A stretch of DNA of 64,000 bases, from assembly GCA_019637685.1 (NCBI GenBank), contig JAHBVF010000009.1:1-64000 (forward strand). Reading direction: 5' to 3'. The stretch comes from Caldilineaceae bacterium. GTDB lineage: Bacteria; Chloroflexota; Anaerolineae; Caldilineales; Caldilineaceae. Positions within the stretch are counted from its first letter, which is position 1. Every line of letters starts with the position of its first letter. Below the pieces are notes generated by a model, which was not told the origin of the DNA, did not search any database, and saw only the letters and a program-made list of their open reading frames with translations. Positions 49,361-58,158 of this stretch are shown here, piece after piece. The position numbers and the translations under genes were made by a program.

Positions 49361-52300
49361 TTATTCCGCGGGTACAAAACAGACCTGTTGGGCGGCCAGG
49401 GCCGGGTGGTCATAGCCGTACTGATCCGTCACCTGCCACATTTCTGCATTGCCTGTGACAAGTTTGGTTACGCTCTCACAAGCTGCTGCAACATCGCCAT
49501 CAGCCACAAAAGCGTCCAGCCACTGGGTGGCAGCTTCGCTGTAGTTGCTGTCGGGCTGGCCTGCCACCAGCCCCGCCAGTGTGATCTGGGCCGCGTCCAC
49601 ATCGCCCCCCAATGCCTGGGCCTGGATCAACCGGAAGGAGGCCAGCCCCTGCAGGCGAGCCAACTCTTGGGCCGCGTCCAAACCGAAGAGACTGCACGCC
49701 TGCAAAGAGGGCTGTTCCAGGCTGTTTCGATAGAGCGTTATGGCTGGCCCATAGCCCAGCACATCCGACGCCTGCAGGGCCACATCCGCCTCCACCAGGC
49801 GCAGCCCCAGACAGTCGTTGCCGTCGGCGTTGCGATCATACTGCCAGGAAATACGGCGGAAGGGCGCGGCACCGATGCTCTGCCAGATTTCCGTGTGGGG
49901 CACGGCCAGCCCGCCGCCTGCGGTGCCGCTGACACCCCCCACCAGCCGAATCTGGCGGCCCTTGCCCGGCATACCTCTTGTCACCGGTTCAATGGTAACT
50001 TTGCCGCTGGCCAAAGCCGCGCCGGGCAGCACAGCCTGGGCGTATTCGCCGCTTTCCTTGTCCCAGGTCAGCCCCAGCAGACTGGTCACACAGAAAGTAG
50101 AACAACTTTCCACCTGCCAGATCAGATCAGGCATGCGGTCGCCGTTGGCGTTGCCCCAGAAAAGCGGTGTTGGCTGGCCGAAGATTTCCGGGGAAAGGGC
50201 CAGATCAAATCCGCCCTCTTCATTGCCGTGGAAGAGCAAGAACGCTCCGTCCGCGCCGCCCGGTCCATAGCCCACATCGCTGATAATTGTGGGGAAGATG
50301 AGCAGGTCTTTCCGTTTATCGTTGTTGAGATCAAAGAGTATCAGCCCGCCGCGCTCGTCGGTCAGAGCGTCACAGGAACGCAGCCACGCATCGATCACTG
50401 GTTGGCTACCGCCGGTGGCCTCCAGCACGTCGGTCAGGGTTTCCTGATATTCGGTGATACCCGCGGGACACCCAGGCAGATCGTCCAGAGAAATATCTGG
50501 CGCGGCCGTGCTCTCGGTATTCGTAGCGGTTTTCGTAGCAGTGGGCGTAGTGTCTGTGCTGGCAGTCGGTTTGGGGGACGGTTCCAATTCAGGCACAGCC
50601 ACATCCAGAATCGGGCACACGTCGTCGGCAGTAAAGGTGGGATTGGCATAGCCGTAGTCAGCCAGCACCTCCACCGCGGCCGGATTATCTGTGACGAAAT
50701 TGGTCACCAGCACGCAGGCTTGCAAGGGATCACCCGAAGCCACATAACTTTCCAGCCAAAGGTTACCCACCTCTGCATAGGGCTGGGCAGGATAGCTGTC
50801 GGCCAACTGGTCAATGAGGGCCTGGGCTGTCTCCATATCTCCTGCGTAGCCCGCAATTTGGGCCAGCCGGAAGAAAGCGAAGGAACGCAGTTCGTCCAGT
50901 TCGTTGGTATGGGTCCAGCAGGCGTTGTAGTCCTTTTCAAAAATTGCCTTTGAAAAGAGGGATTCGGCCAGCTCAAAGTCCAGATCGACGGCGAAAGCCC
51001 GGTTGGCATCCAAAATCAGGTGATAGAGACAGGCACTTTCGCCGTAGCTCTCCGACACAAGGCTGTAGGGCGCGCCATCGATGCTGGCCCAGACTTCGGT
51101 CCGATCCCGCTGGGGACCCGCGCCCACGCTGCCGTAGGTTCCGCCGCTGAGTGTCAGTTCGGCACCGCTGCCGGTTTCATCCACATCAGCAATGGATATA
51201 TCTGCCGAGGCCATTGTGATGGTTCCATCGGTCCAATCCTGCCAGCTGTTCCCGTCCCAACTGCGTACGTAAATTGTGTCGAAGCAGGTGCTGGCCCCAC
51301 AGGTGGTGTCCTGCCAAATTACATCTGTTGCCCCATCGCCATTGACATCTTCCGTGGCGAGCAACTTCACGCTGCCGGCTGCACCGGCCACGTATTCGGT
51401 CGCATAGCCGCCGCCATCCACTCCATTGGCAATCAGCAGATCGCCCTGGCCCGCGCCCGCTGTGGCGCTCTCGCCGGCCAGCGTATAGACGAGCACCAGA
51501 TCAGCCAGCCCGTCCCCGGTAAAATCACCCACCACCGGGCCATCGCTGGTGAAGCCACAGCCAGCCAGGAAAGAGTCCAGCAGTGTGCCCGTTCCGTCGT
51601 CTTGACTCAGCACATCCAGCAGCGGAGTGGACGCAATCGCCAAATCCACCGGGCAAGCAGGCAACACGGAATTGGGGTCGTGGGTGGGCGTGGCTGTGGG
51701 CTGGGTTGTGGGGGTATCCGTGGGCAGGGCTGTGGGTGTATCCGTTGCTGTCGGCGTGTCCGTGGGCAGCGGTGTGGCTGTGGCCGTCGGTGTCTCTGTG
51801 GGCGCAGGTGTGGCCGTATGGGTCGGGTTTGGTGTCGGCGTTGGGGTCGGCGTCGATGTTGGCGTCAGCGTTGGCGTGGCTGTCGCGGTGGGTGTGTCCG
51901 TGGGCACGGGTGTGCCGGTAGGCGTCGCCGTGGCCGTAGGCGTCGCCGTGGCTGTCGGGCGGCTCTGGGCCGGGCCAGGGATCAGCAACCGATCCCCCAC
52001 GTAGAGCACCAGGTCTGAGCGCACATAACGGGGATTGGCCGCTTGCAGCAGAGAGGTGGGAATGTCAAAACGGTCGGCGATGATTGTCCAGCCATCTCCG
52101 GCCTGCACAGTATAGAACTGCTCCTCCGCCACCGGTGCTGTGGGGATTTGCAGTTTCTCCCCCACAATTAGCCAGCCGCTAGGCCGCACAGCCTGGGGAT
52201 TGGCCGCCCGCAATTCTTCCACAGACAGGCCTACCCGTTTGGCGACGACAGTCCAATTGTCGCCAACCTGCACGGTGTAGGTATAGCTGCCTTCCTGGGC

Positions 52301-52405
52301 GGCCGCGGGCAGAGCCAACAGCAGTGCCAGAATGGCTACAGTCAACCAAAGCGATAAGCGAATTAAAAAGCCGCGTACTTGTAGTGGGGAGAAAGACAGA
52401 TTCAT
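49361..52405 (-). CDS. Large LysM and TP-rich surface protein with duplicated module
   Basis: 1014 residues. A signal peptide (about 1-37, ending ALPAAAQ) is followed by two LysM domains (about 43-88 and 97-145), a low-complexity TP-rich stalk (about 152-245), and then two related ~300-residue modules. Each module opens with a Cys-Pro segment (CPVDLA / CPAGIT), contains FG-GAP-like [14 protein letters not shown] / [14 protein letters not shown] segments and helical TPR-like repeats, and ends YGY...VC. Start ATG 52405 has GGAG; an in-frame ATG eight codons upstream lacks one. Probably binds peptidoglycan and projects its modules outward; role unknown. Confidence 0.82.
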   Translation of the reverse strand: MNLSFSPLQVRGFLIRLSLWLTVAILALLLALPAAAQEGSYTYTVQVGDNWTVVAKRVGLSVEELRAANPQAVRPSGWLIVGEKLQIPTAPVAEEQFYTVQAGDGWTIIADRFDIPTSLLQAANPRYVRSDLVLYVGDRLLIPGPAQSRPTATATPTATATPTGTPVPTDTPTATATPTLTPTSTPTPTPTPNPTHTATPAPTETPTATATPLPTDTPTATDTPTALPTDTPTTQPTATPTHDPNSVLPACPVDLAIASTPLLDVLSQDDGTGTLLDSFLAGCGFTSDGPVVGDFTGDGLADLVLVYTLAGESATAGAGQGDLLIANGVDGGGYATEYVAGAAGSVKLLATEDVNGDGATDVIWQDTTCGASTCFDTIYVRSWDGNSWQDWTDGTITMASADISIADVDETGSGAELTLSGGTYGSVGAGPQRDRTEVWASIDGAPYSLVSESYGESACLYHLILDANRAFAVDLDFELAESLFSKAIFEKDYNACWTHTNELDELRSFAFFRLAQIAGYAGDMETAQALIDQLADSYPAQPYAEVGNLWLESYVASGDPLQACVLVTNFVTDNPAAVEVLADYGYANPTFTADDVCPILDVAVPELEPSPKPTASTDTTPTATKTATNTESTAAPDISLDDLPGCPAGITEYQETLTDVLEATGGSQPVIDAWLRSCDALTDERGGLILFDLNNDKRKDLLIFPTIISDVGYGPGGADGAFLLFHGNEEGGFDLALSPEIFGQPTPLFWGNANGDRMPDLIWQVESCSTFCVTSLLGLTWDKESGEYAQAVLPGAALASGKVTIEPVTRGMPGKGRQIRLVGGVSGTAGGGLAVPHTEIWQSIGAAPFRRISWQYDRNADGNDCLGLRLVEADVALQASDVLGYGPAITLYRNSLEQPSLQACSLFGLDAAQELARLQGLASFRLIQAQALGGDVDAAQITLAGLVAGQPDSNYSEAATQWLDAFVADGDVAAACESVTKLVTGNAEMWQVTDQYGYDHPALAAQQVCFVPAE

Positions 52406-52475
52406 GGGGCGCTCCAAGGTTGCAACCAAAGGATGGACTATCTGGCGTAGTATACTGCCAGTTGAGAATTCTTAC

Positions 52476-52501
52476 AACCGGACGGGAAGCTTTGTCCGGT
52501 T
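52476..52501. other. Small hairpin in divergent promoter region
   Basis: AACCGGAC (52476-52483) pairs with GTCCGGTT (52494-52501). It is in the 160-bp divergent gap between the surface-protein gene and the TrmA-like gene; a TATACT at about 52452 may be a -10. Confidence 0.4.
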
Positions 52502-52567
52502 TGCCCATTCCCAGTGGCAAGGATACAATCGATGAATCGTGTGTATCCAATCATTGAATGATTTGCC

Positions 52568-54124
52568 ATGCCCCAGCCCATCGAACTGATTCTCACTTCT
52601 GTCGCGCCGGGCGGTGAGGCCGCGGGTACACTGCCCGGCGATACGCGCCTCGTTCTGGTGGCCGATGCCATCCCCGGCGAGCGGGTGCGGGTGGAGATTA
52701 CGGATGAGAGCGAAGAAGGGCAACGCGCGCGCCTGCTGGAAGTGTTGGAAGCCAGCCCGGATCGGGTGACGCCGCCTTGCCCCTACTTTGGCCCCCCCAC
52801 GCCGGTGAAACTGCCCGATGGATCGATTCTCAATCCCGACAGCGCGCGCCGCTGCGCGGGCTGTGCCTGGCAACACATCGCCTACGAACGGCAATTGGCC
52901 CTGAAACGAGAGATTGTCATCCGGCAATTGGATCGACAATTGGACCGTCTGGGGCAGGTGGCCGGGGACGATCTGGTGGAAGATGCCATCGCGCTGGGGG
53001 ACCCGGCCAGCACGGACGACGACGCGGTGCTGACCTTTGGCTATTGCACGGAGATGGAGTTTGGCCTGAGCGAAAGCGGGCGGCTCTCCCTGCCCGATCG
53101 CAGCGGCGGTCTGCTGGCAGTGGACGAGTGTCTGCTCCACCAGTCCCAACTGGCCCACCTTTTCGCGGCCTTCGCTGTGGATGGGGAGACGGGCGCGGCC
53201 CTGGCCGCGGAGCTAAGCGGCGTCTCGCTGGCTGTGGGCGGCACAGGCGACAAACTGTCTGCGGGGCACGGCGGCGCGCTGGTGCTGGAAAGCCGCCGGG
53301 GCGACGCGCCCGAATTGGACCTGGACCTGCCGGTGAATGTCTTCCTGCGCCGCCCGGCCAATGATGTGGCCCAGGCGGACCTGCTGGTGGGGGAGTGGAC
53401 CCACCGGGCCGCGGCAGGGGCCACGACCCTGGCCGTCTACCCAACCCTGGGCGACCGCCGCTTGTCCTGGCCCCACGTCCTGGGCAACGAGGCCATCCCC
53501 CTCATCGCGGCGGGCCTGCTGGCGGTGCAGCCTTTTGAATATCTGCTCGATGTGTGGGCGGGCTATGGCGTCAACGCGCTGGCGCTGTCCGAAGAGGCAG
53601 CGACGATCGTTGCGGTGGAGGAAGACCCCCTGGCCGGGGCCGCGTTACAGTCCAATCTGGCTGGGGTAGACAGTGTGGATTTTCTGGGCGGTGCGCCGGA
53701 TCGGGTGCTGAAAGAGATGACACGCGACAACTACCGGGTCCACGCCGCGCTGCTCACCCCGCCCGAAGTAGCGGACGCGCTGCCCCTCTTCACTCACCTG
53801 CTCAAACTGGGCGTCTCGCGGCTGGTGCTCATCACCGACGACAGCGCGGGGCTGGCCCAGTCTGTGGCTCCCATTCACGCCAGAGGCTACGCGTTAACCA
53901 CCATCCAGCCCGTTGATCTCCAACCCCAGCAGGAGAGCGTGACACTCATTGTCCGTTTCGACCGCCTGGCCGACGCCATCCCCGGCTACGTCCCGCCTGA
54001 ACCCCAATCCCGGCCACAATCACGACCAGCCCGACCACCGCGCTGGGAAGAATCGCCTCGTCGAGCCAGAAGTAGACGTAAATCAAAGACAAAAAAGGGG
54101 TCAGGTACAAAGCGTTCGAGATAA
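52568..54124 (+). CDS. TrmA/RlmD-like RNA methyltransferase homologue, apparently lacking catalytic motifs
   Basis: 518 residues. The N-terminus has a TRAM-like sheet (about 1-60) and the family iron-sulfur cysteines: Cys in PPCPYFG, RRCAGC and AVDECLLHQ, with AWQHIAYERQLALKREIV as in RumA-type enzymes. The methyltransferase part has LDVWAGYGVNALALSEEA in place of the DxxCGxG motif, LLTPPE in place of DPPR, and LVLITDDSAGLAQSV where TrmA-type enzymes have the catalytic SCNP. It keeps the late PVDLQPQQESVTLIV element. So the catalytic Cys and motif-IV Asp are missing. The last ~50 residues are very basic and overlap the end of the convergent EamA gene by 179 nt. It may be a non-catalytic RNA-binding protein. 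Confidence 0.72.
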   Translation: MPQPIELILTSVAPGGEAAGTLPGDTRLVLVADAIPGERVRVEITDESEEGQRARLLEVLEASPDRVTPPCPYFGPPTPVKLPDGSILNPDSARRCAGCAWQHIAYERQLALKREIVIRQLDRQLDRLGQVAGDDLVEDAIALGDPASTDDDAVLTFGYCTEMEFGLSESGRLSLPDRSGGLLAVDECLLHQSQLAHLFAAFAVDGETGAALAAELSGVSLAVGGTGDKLSAGHGGALVLESRRGDAPELDLDLPVNVFLRRPANDVAQADLLVGEWTHRAAAGATTLAVYPTLGDRRLSWPHVLGNEAIPLIAAGLLAVQPFEYLLDVWAGYGVNALALSEEAATIVAVEEDPLAGAALQSNLAGVDSVDFLGGAPDRVLKEMTRDNYRVHAALLTPPEVADALPLFTHLLKLGVSRLVLITDDSAGLAQSVAPIHARGYALTTIQPVDLQPQQESVTLIVRFDRLADAIPGYVPPEPQSRPQSRPARPPRWEESPRRARSRRKSKTKKGSGTKRSR

Positions 54125-54881
54125 CAAATGTATCGCCGTTTTCCAGCGCTTTGAACCAAAAAATGTAGCTGATGCCATTGACCAGCACGCCGTTGTAGAG
54201 CAACCAGGGCCAGACAGCGGCCGAGGGCGCAGAAACTCCATCCGTCAGCAGCACAGTTGCTGTCACCGCCAGCAGTGCAACGCCGAAGTAAACGGTCACA
54301 CTGACGGTCTGGTCAAAGCGGGCGCGCTTGCCCAGCACAGAAAAAAGGGCAAAGACAAAGGCCCCGGCTAGGGCCAACAGGTCCCCGCGCAGACTGGTGA
54401 AAGCAAAAGTGACGATTCGTCCTTGCGTCACAATGATCAGCACACCGAAAAAGCTGATCACAACGGCCAGGATTCTGCGCCCGGTCAGTTTCTCTCCCAA
54501 GAGCGGAACCGCCAGCAGAGAGACCAGAATCGGCCAGGTGTAGGCGAGGATAAATCCTTCTGCCGCGGTGGTCAGGGCAAAAGCGCCGTAGAGCAAAATA
54601 TAGTAGAGATAGGCCCCCAGAAAACCCAGCAGCCCGATCCACGCGTAGTCGACAGCCCTGTAGTGGGCCAGCAGGCGCGCCTTCCCCTGCACCACCAGCA
54701 CCCCGGCCATCACCCCAAACGAAAAGAGAGTGGACCAGAAGAGCATCTGCACATTTGTCATTTCGACGAGTATTATTTTGGATGCAACGGGGATCGATGC
54801 CCAGAGGAGAATGCAGAGGGCCAGGTTGAGGTAGGAGACGCGTTGGGGCGAGGGCATATCAATTGTGGGTGGTGCAAACAA
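53946..54881 (-). CDS. EamA/DMT superfamily transporter
   Basis: 311 residues with about ten hydrophobic helices and an internal duplication (residues about 15-150 and 160-300), as in EamA/RhaT-type exporters. The second half starts SLRGDLLALAGAFVFALFSVLGKRARF. Substrate unknown; relatives export amino acids or metabolites. The start is ATG 54881 or, eight codons later, 54857. Its 3' end overlaps the 3' end of the TrmA-like gene on the other strand. Confidence 0.85.
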   Translation of the reverse strand: MFAPPTIDMPSPQRVSYLNLALCILLWASIPVASKIILVEMTNVQMLFWSTLFSFGVMAGVLVVQGKARLLAHYRAVDYAWIGLLGFLGAYLYYILLYGAFALTTAAEGFILAYTWPILVSLLAVPLLGEKLTGRRILAVVISFFGVLIIVTQGRIVTFAFTSLRGDLLALAGAFVFALFSVLGKRARFDQTVSVTVYFGVALLAVTATVLLTDGVSAPSAAVWPWLLYNGVLVNGISYIFWFKALENGDTFVISNALYLTPFLSLIYVYFWLDEAILPSAVVGLVVIVAGIGVQAGRSRGWRRPGGRNGQ

Positions 54882-54925
54882 TGGAAGAGAAATATCCGCT
54901 GCCCAATTTCAGCTACCCAATTTCA

Positions 54926-55016
54926 GTAGACCACAGACCGCGGACAGAAACTGAGACAGTGCAGAATCAAGACTGTAAAATAGTCGATGATCGGCGGTCT
55001 GCGGTCTGCGGTCTAC
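54926..55016. repeat. GACCGCGG/GCGGTCTGCGGTC inverted repeat
   Basis: GTAGACCACAGACCGCGGAC (from 54926) pairs with the GCGGTCTGCGGTCTGCGGTCTAC arm (54993-55016) with a few mismatches. It lies between the EamA start and the end of the peroxiredoxin gene. Confidence 0.7.
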
Positions 55017-55024
55017 CAAAATCC

Positions 55025-55483
55025 TTACAACGCGGCCAGGGCAGCCTCTGGGCTGGCATCTGGCTTCACATTATAAGACGCGTCGAGGAGTATCCCCTTT
55101 TCGTCAATAACGAAGTGGCTGCGCACAATGCCCATATATTTCTTGCCGAAATTGGTCTTCTCCTGCCAGGTGCCATACGCCTCGGAGATCGCGTGGTCGG
55201 CATCCACCAGAAGGGTGAAGGGCAGGTCGTACTTTTCCCGAAATTTCTGGTGGCTCTCCTGCCCGTCTGGGCTGACGCCGAGAACGATAGCATTCTTTTC
55301 GGTGATCGCAGCATAGCTCTCGCGGAACCCGCGAGCCTGGATCGTTCAGCCAGGGGTGTCGTCTTTGGGATAAAAGTAGAGGACGACTCTCTGGCCCTGA
55401 TAGTCGGACAACTTTACCCGGTCGCCCGTGTCTGTGACCGCCTCAAAGTCGGGCGCGGCCACACCGCTGGTTAGCGCTGCCAT
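55025..55483 (-). CDS. bcp: Bcp-type peroxiredoxin with in-frame TGA (predicted selenoprotein)
   Basis: 152 residues if TGA at 55348-55346 is read as selenocysteine. The thioredoxin-fold peroxiredoxin reduces hydroperoxides; its active site in Bcp/PrxQ is TPGCT. Here the sequence is FYPKDDTPG-(TGA)-TIQARGFRESY, so the peroxidatic Cys codon is TGA at codon 46, exactly in frame. The usual resolving Cys five residues later is Arg (1-Cys type). The rest is intact (VLGVSPDGQESHQKFREKYDLPFTLLVDADHAISEAYGTW, GIVRSHFVIDEKG). A hairpin at 55319-55335 follows the TGA (10-nt gap), a plausible bacterial SECIS. AAGGAG precedes ATG 55483. The alternative is a nonsense mutation, but no other damage is seen. 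Confidence 0.85.
55319..55335 (-). promoter_or_regulatory. Candidate bacterial SECIS hairpin
   Basis: On the minus strand CTCGCGG (55335-55329), loop GTT, CCGCGAG (55325-55319) forms a 7-bp GC stem inside the coding sequence, 10 nt after the TGA codon. A G in the first loop position and a short distance to the TGA fit bacterial SECIS rules; a lower stem is weak. It would recruit SelB. Confidence 0.65.
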
Positions 55484-55667
55484 GCAAAACTCCTTGTGCT
55501 GATTGATTCAGATATACATATTTTATGTACCAGTTAATAGTATACCATCTCACGGCATCAAAGGAGATTTGTAGACAAACTGCGCAGGAATGATAATAGA
55601 CACCGACCGGTAGTTCAGGATATGCTTAGCCTCTCGTGAATATTTTGCTAGGAATGGAACCCTTTAT
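55484..55667. other. Divergent promoter region of bcp and the subtilase
   Basis: 184 bp, A+T richer than the surroundings, with candidate -10 words such as TATACA and TATACC near 55514 and 55543. No repeat family was recognised here. Confidence 0.4.
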
Positions 55668-57551
55668 ATGACTACTCAAATCTCCCGATTCCAGCGGCTG
55701 CTGCTCCTGGCATTGCCGCTGGTGCTGTTCGTGTGGTGGATGGGAACCCTGCCCAGCCAGGCCCAGGAAGAGACGCCTGTGACCACTGAATCACTGGCCG
55801 CGATTTCTCCTTCTCTGGCCCAGCAATTTTCTGAGACAGATGGGAAAGTCTCCTTTCTGGTGATTCTGGCCGAGCAGCCCGATCCGGAAGGCTATCTGGC
55901 CCGAATGGGCTTACGTTCTGCCAGCCGTATCTCCAAAGGCGAGGCTATCTACCGCTATTTGAGTGGGTTTGCCCGGGTTCGGCAAGCACCCCTGCGGGCC
56001 TGGTTGGACAAGCAGGGCGTTGCCTACCGTCCCTTTTATATTGTCAATGCCATGGAAGTGCAGGGGGAGGAATCGTTGGCCCAGGCCCTGCGCGCCAGAA
56101 CAGATGTGGGGCGGCTGGCATCCAATCCGGAGGTCGCACTCTCGGTTGTGGACACGCCGGAAGATGCGGCCGCGGCTGCCAATGTCGCGGCTGCCAATGC
56201 AGACATTAACAATCCCGACACGGCCAATCCCCCCCCCGACCCGCCCTATGGCATCCGCTATGCCAACGCGCCGGTGGTGTGGGCTATGGGCTACAGAGGA
56301 GAAGGGATTGTCCTTGCCAGCCAGGATACAGGTGTAGACTGGACCCATCCGGCCCTGCGCGATCAGTATCGGGGCTGGATTACGGCTACCCAGACAGTAA
56401 CCCATCCCTACAATTGGTATGACGCCTGGGGCACTGCCAGCCGCGGAAGCTGCGACCCGGACCCACAAGTGCCCTGCGATGACTACGGCCACGGAACCCA
56501 CACAGTGGGCACACTGGTGGGGGACGATCCCCGCAGCGGGCTGATCACCGGGATGGCCCCCGGTGCCCAGTGGATCGGTTGCCGAAATATGACCCAGGGC
56601 AACGGTACACCGGCCAGCTACATGAGCTGTTTCGAATTCTTTCTGGCTCCATTTCCCCAGGACGGCGACCCGCAAACCGACGGCGACCCGGCCAAAGCGC
56701 CCCACATCATCAACAATTCCTGGTATTGTCCTCCGGAAGAGGGGTGTGATTTTGCCTCCTTGCGCCAGGTGGTGCAGACGGTGCGGGCCGCGGGTCAGCT
56801 GATTGTCGTGTCAGCGGGTAACAACGGGCCAGGGTGCAGCACTGTGCGATATCCCATCTCCGCCTATCCAGAGGTGTTCAGCGTGGGCGCGCACAATGGC
56901 GCAGGCAACATCACCGGTTTTAGCAGCCGAGGGCCGGTCACTGCGGACAGCAGCGGGCGACTGAAACCAGAAATCAGCGCGGCCGGAGATGGAGTGCTCT
57001 CGACGATCATCGGCGGCGGCTATGGCAACAACAGCGGCACCAGTATGGCCTCGCCCCACGTGGCCGGCGCGGCCGCGCTTCTCTGGTCAGCCGCACCCCA
57101 TCTCATCGGCCAACTGGACGAGACCGAGCAGATTTTGATCAAAAGCGCGACGCCTGTGCTGCACAACGGCTGTGATGATGCACCAAACCCGGTTTCGCCC
57201 AACAATACCTATGGCTATGGGCGGCTGGACGCGGCCAATGCCGTGACAATGGCCCTGCACGCGGGCGCAATCACAGCAACTGTAACGGGGGTGAGTAGAG
57301 GGCAACAGGGGGTTACTGTTACACTGACGGATCAGCGGACAGGCGCTGTACGCACAGGGCAGAGCAACAACGAAGGGGAAGTTGTTTTCCCGCGCGTCTA
57401 CCTGGGCGATTACGTAGTCGCCGCGGAGAGAAACGGCATTGCAGCGACGGCCAACCTGGCCATCCGGCCCGACGAACAGAAACTGGTACGCCTGTCGCTG
57501 GTGACAATTCTCTACTTTCCACTGATTGTTGACCAGCCATTGCTGCCATAG
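55668..57551 (+). CDS. Secreted S8 subtilase
   Basis: 627 residues. A signal peptide (about 1-32, ending LPSQAQ) and an I9-like propeptide (about 58-155: VSFLVILAEQPDPEGYLARMGL..., VAYRPFYIVNAMEVQG) precede the peptidase domain with ASQDTGVDWTHP (Asp, about 220), YGHGTHTVGTLVG (His, about 276), HIINNSWYCPPEEGC (oxyanion Asn) and NNSGTSMASPHVAGAAALLWSA (Ser, about 457). A C-terminal sheet domain (about 540-610, carboxypeptidase-regulatory-like: GVSRGQQGVTVTLTDQRTGAVRTG) is followed by a short hydrophobic tail, ILYFPLIVDQPLLP. Several paired cysteines suggest disulfides. Exported peptidase of unknown substrate, with a tail of the same style as other secreted proteins here. Confidence 0.9.
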   Translation: MTTQISRFQRLLLLALPLVLFVWWMGTLPSQAQEETPVTTESLAAISPSLAQQFSETDGKVSFLVILAEQPDPEGYLARMGLRSASRISKGEAIYRYLSGFARVRQAPLRAWLDKQGVAYRPFYIVNAMEVQGEESLAQALRARTDVGRLASNPEVALSVVDTPEDAAAAANVAAANADINNPDTANPPPDPPYGIRYANAPVVWAMGYRGEGIVLASQDTGVDWTHPALRDQYRGWITATQTVTHPYNWYDAWGTASRGSCDPDPQVPCDDYGHGTHTVGTLVGDDPRSGLITGMAPGAQWIGCRNMTQGNGTPASYMSCFEFFLAPFPQDGDPQTDGDPAKAPHIINNSWYCPPEEGCDFASLRQVVQTVRAAGQLIVVSAGNNGPGCSTVRYPISAYPEVFSVGAHNGAGNITGFSSRGPVTADSSGRLKPEISAAGDGVLSTIIGGGYGNNSGTSMASPHVAGAAALLWSAAPHLIGQLDETEQILIKSATPVLHNGCDDAPNPVSPNNTYGYGRLDAANAVTMALHAGAITATVTGVSRGQQGVTVTLTDQRTGAVRTGQSNNEGEVVFPRVYLGDYVVAAERNGIAATANLAIRPDEQKLVRLSLVTILYFPLIVDQPLLP

Positions 57552-57581
57552 CCACGCGCCAGAGAGCATAGGCATTCACAA

Positions 57582-57632
57582 CGAAAATGGGAGGCAGATC
57601 ATTGATTCAGCCAAATCCGCCTCCCATTTTCG
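57582..57632 (+). terminator. Bidirectional terminator hairpin
   Basis: CGAAAATGGGAGGC (57582-57595) pairs with GCCTCCCATTTTCG (57619-57632), 23-nt loop. It lies between the convergent subtilase (+) and universal-stress-protein (-) genes; A/T-rich ends serve both directions. Confidence 0.75.
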
Positions 57633-57645
57633 CAACAGCCCTAGC

Positions 57646-58158
57646 CTATCGGACGAAGGGGCGCAGAAGCATCACAGGCACATTCACGCGATGGATCAGC
57701 GCTTCTGCCACATTGCCAAAGAGCACTTTGCCCAACCCGGAGCGCCCGTGGGTGGTCATTGCCACCAAATCCACTGGCGTCAGCGTGACAAAATTGATGA
57801 TCTCTTCGGCGGGATCGCCAAAAGTAACCTCGACTGTCACTTCGTAGCCCAGGGTTTCGAGACCGCGCACGGTGTCCGCCAACTCAGCCAACACCTCTGA
57901 CCGCTGGCTTTCCTGGATTTGGGTGGCATAGATGGGGTGACTGCCCCGGGTCGCGTCCTGGTGGGATGCGTAGATGGGCATATCGGCCCCAATTGTAACC
58001 GGCGATTGAGGGATCGCGACCAGACCGCGGCTATCTTTGCCAACGCGCAGGAGGATAAGCCGGTTCTCTCCGGGGGGCAGGAATTTCTGCACGGAGGCCA
58101 GAATACGTACACTGTAGTCAGAGCCATCCAGGGGAATGACAACAATATTTTTGGACAT
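57646..58158 (-). CDS. Universal stress protein (UspA family)
   Basis: 170 residues, a single UspA domain. It starts MSKNIVVIPLDGSDYSVRILASVQKFLPPGENRLILLRVG and ends with the ATP-binding-like TTHGRSGLGKVLFGNVAEALIHRVNVPVMLLRP (G-2x-G-9x-G-[ST]-type loop; here GRSGLGKVLFGNVAE). An insert around 60-80 is longer than in E. coli UspA. ATG 58158 fits the family start; the open frame upstream is not conserved. It probably binds ATP and responds to stress. Convergent with the subtilase gene across a terminator. Confidence 0.88.
   Translation of the reverse strand: MSKNIVVIPLDGSDYSVRILASVQKFLPPGENRLILLRVGKDSRGLVAIPQSPVTIGADMPIYASHQDATRGSHPIYATQIQESQRSEVLAELADTVRGLETLGYEVTVEVTFGDPAEEIINFVTLTPVDLVAMTTHGRSGLGKVLFGNVAEALIHRVNVPVMLLRPFVR

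Noticed and set aside
49388-50953. Long + strand frame over the LysM surface gene
   Set aside because: Antisense of a gene with clear signal peptide, LysM domains and a strong terminator; no domain seen in the sense frame.
55025-55207. Short open frame taken alone as a small gene
   Set aside because: It is only the C-terminal part of the peroxiredoxin, split by the in-frame TGA.
55346-55348. The TGA as a simple pseudogene mutation
   Set aside because: The rest of the frame is intact, the TGA falls exactly on the catalytic Cys codon, and a downstream hairpin is present. Selenocysteine is the simpler explanation, though Sec genes must be confirmed.
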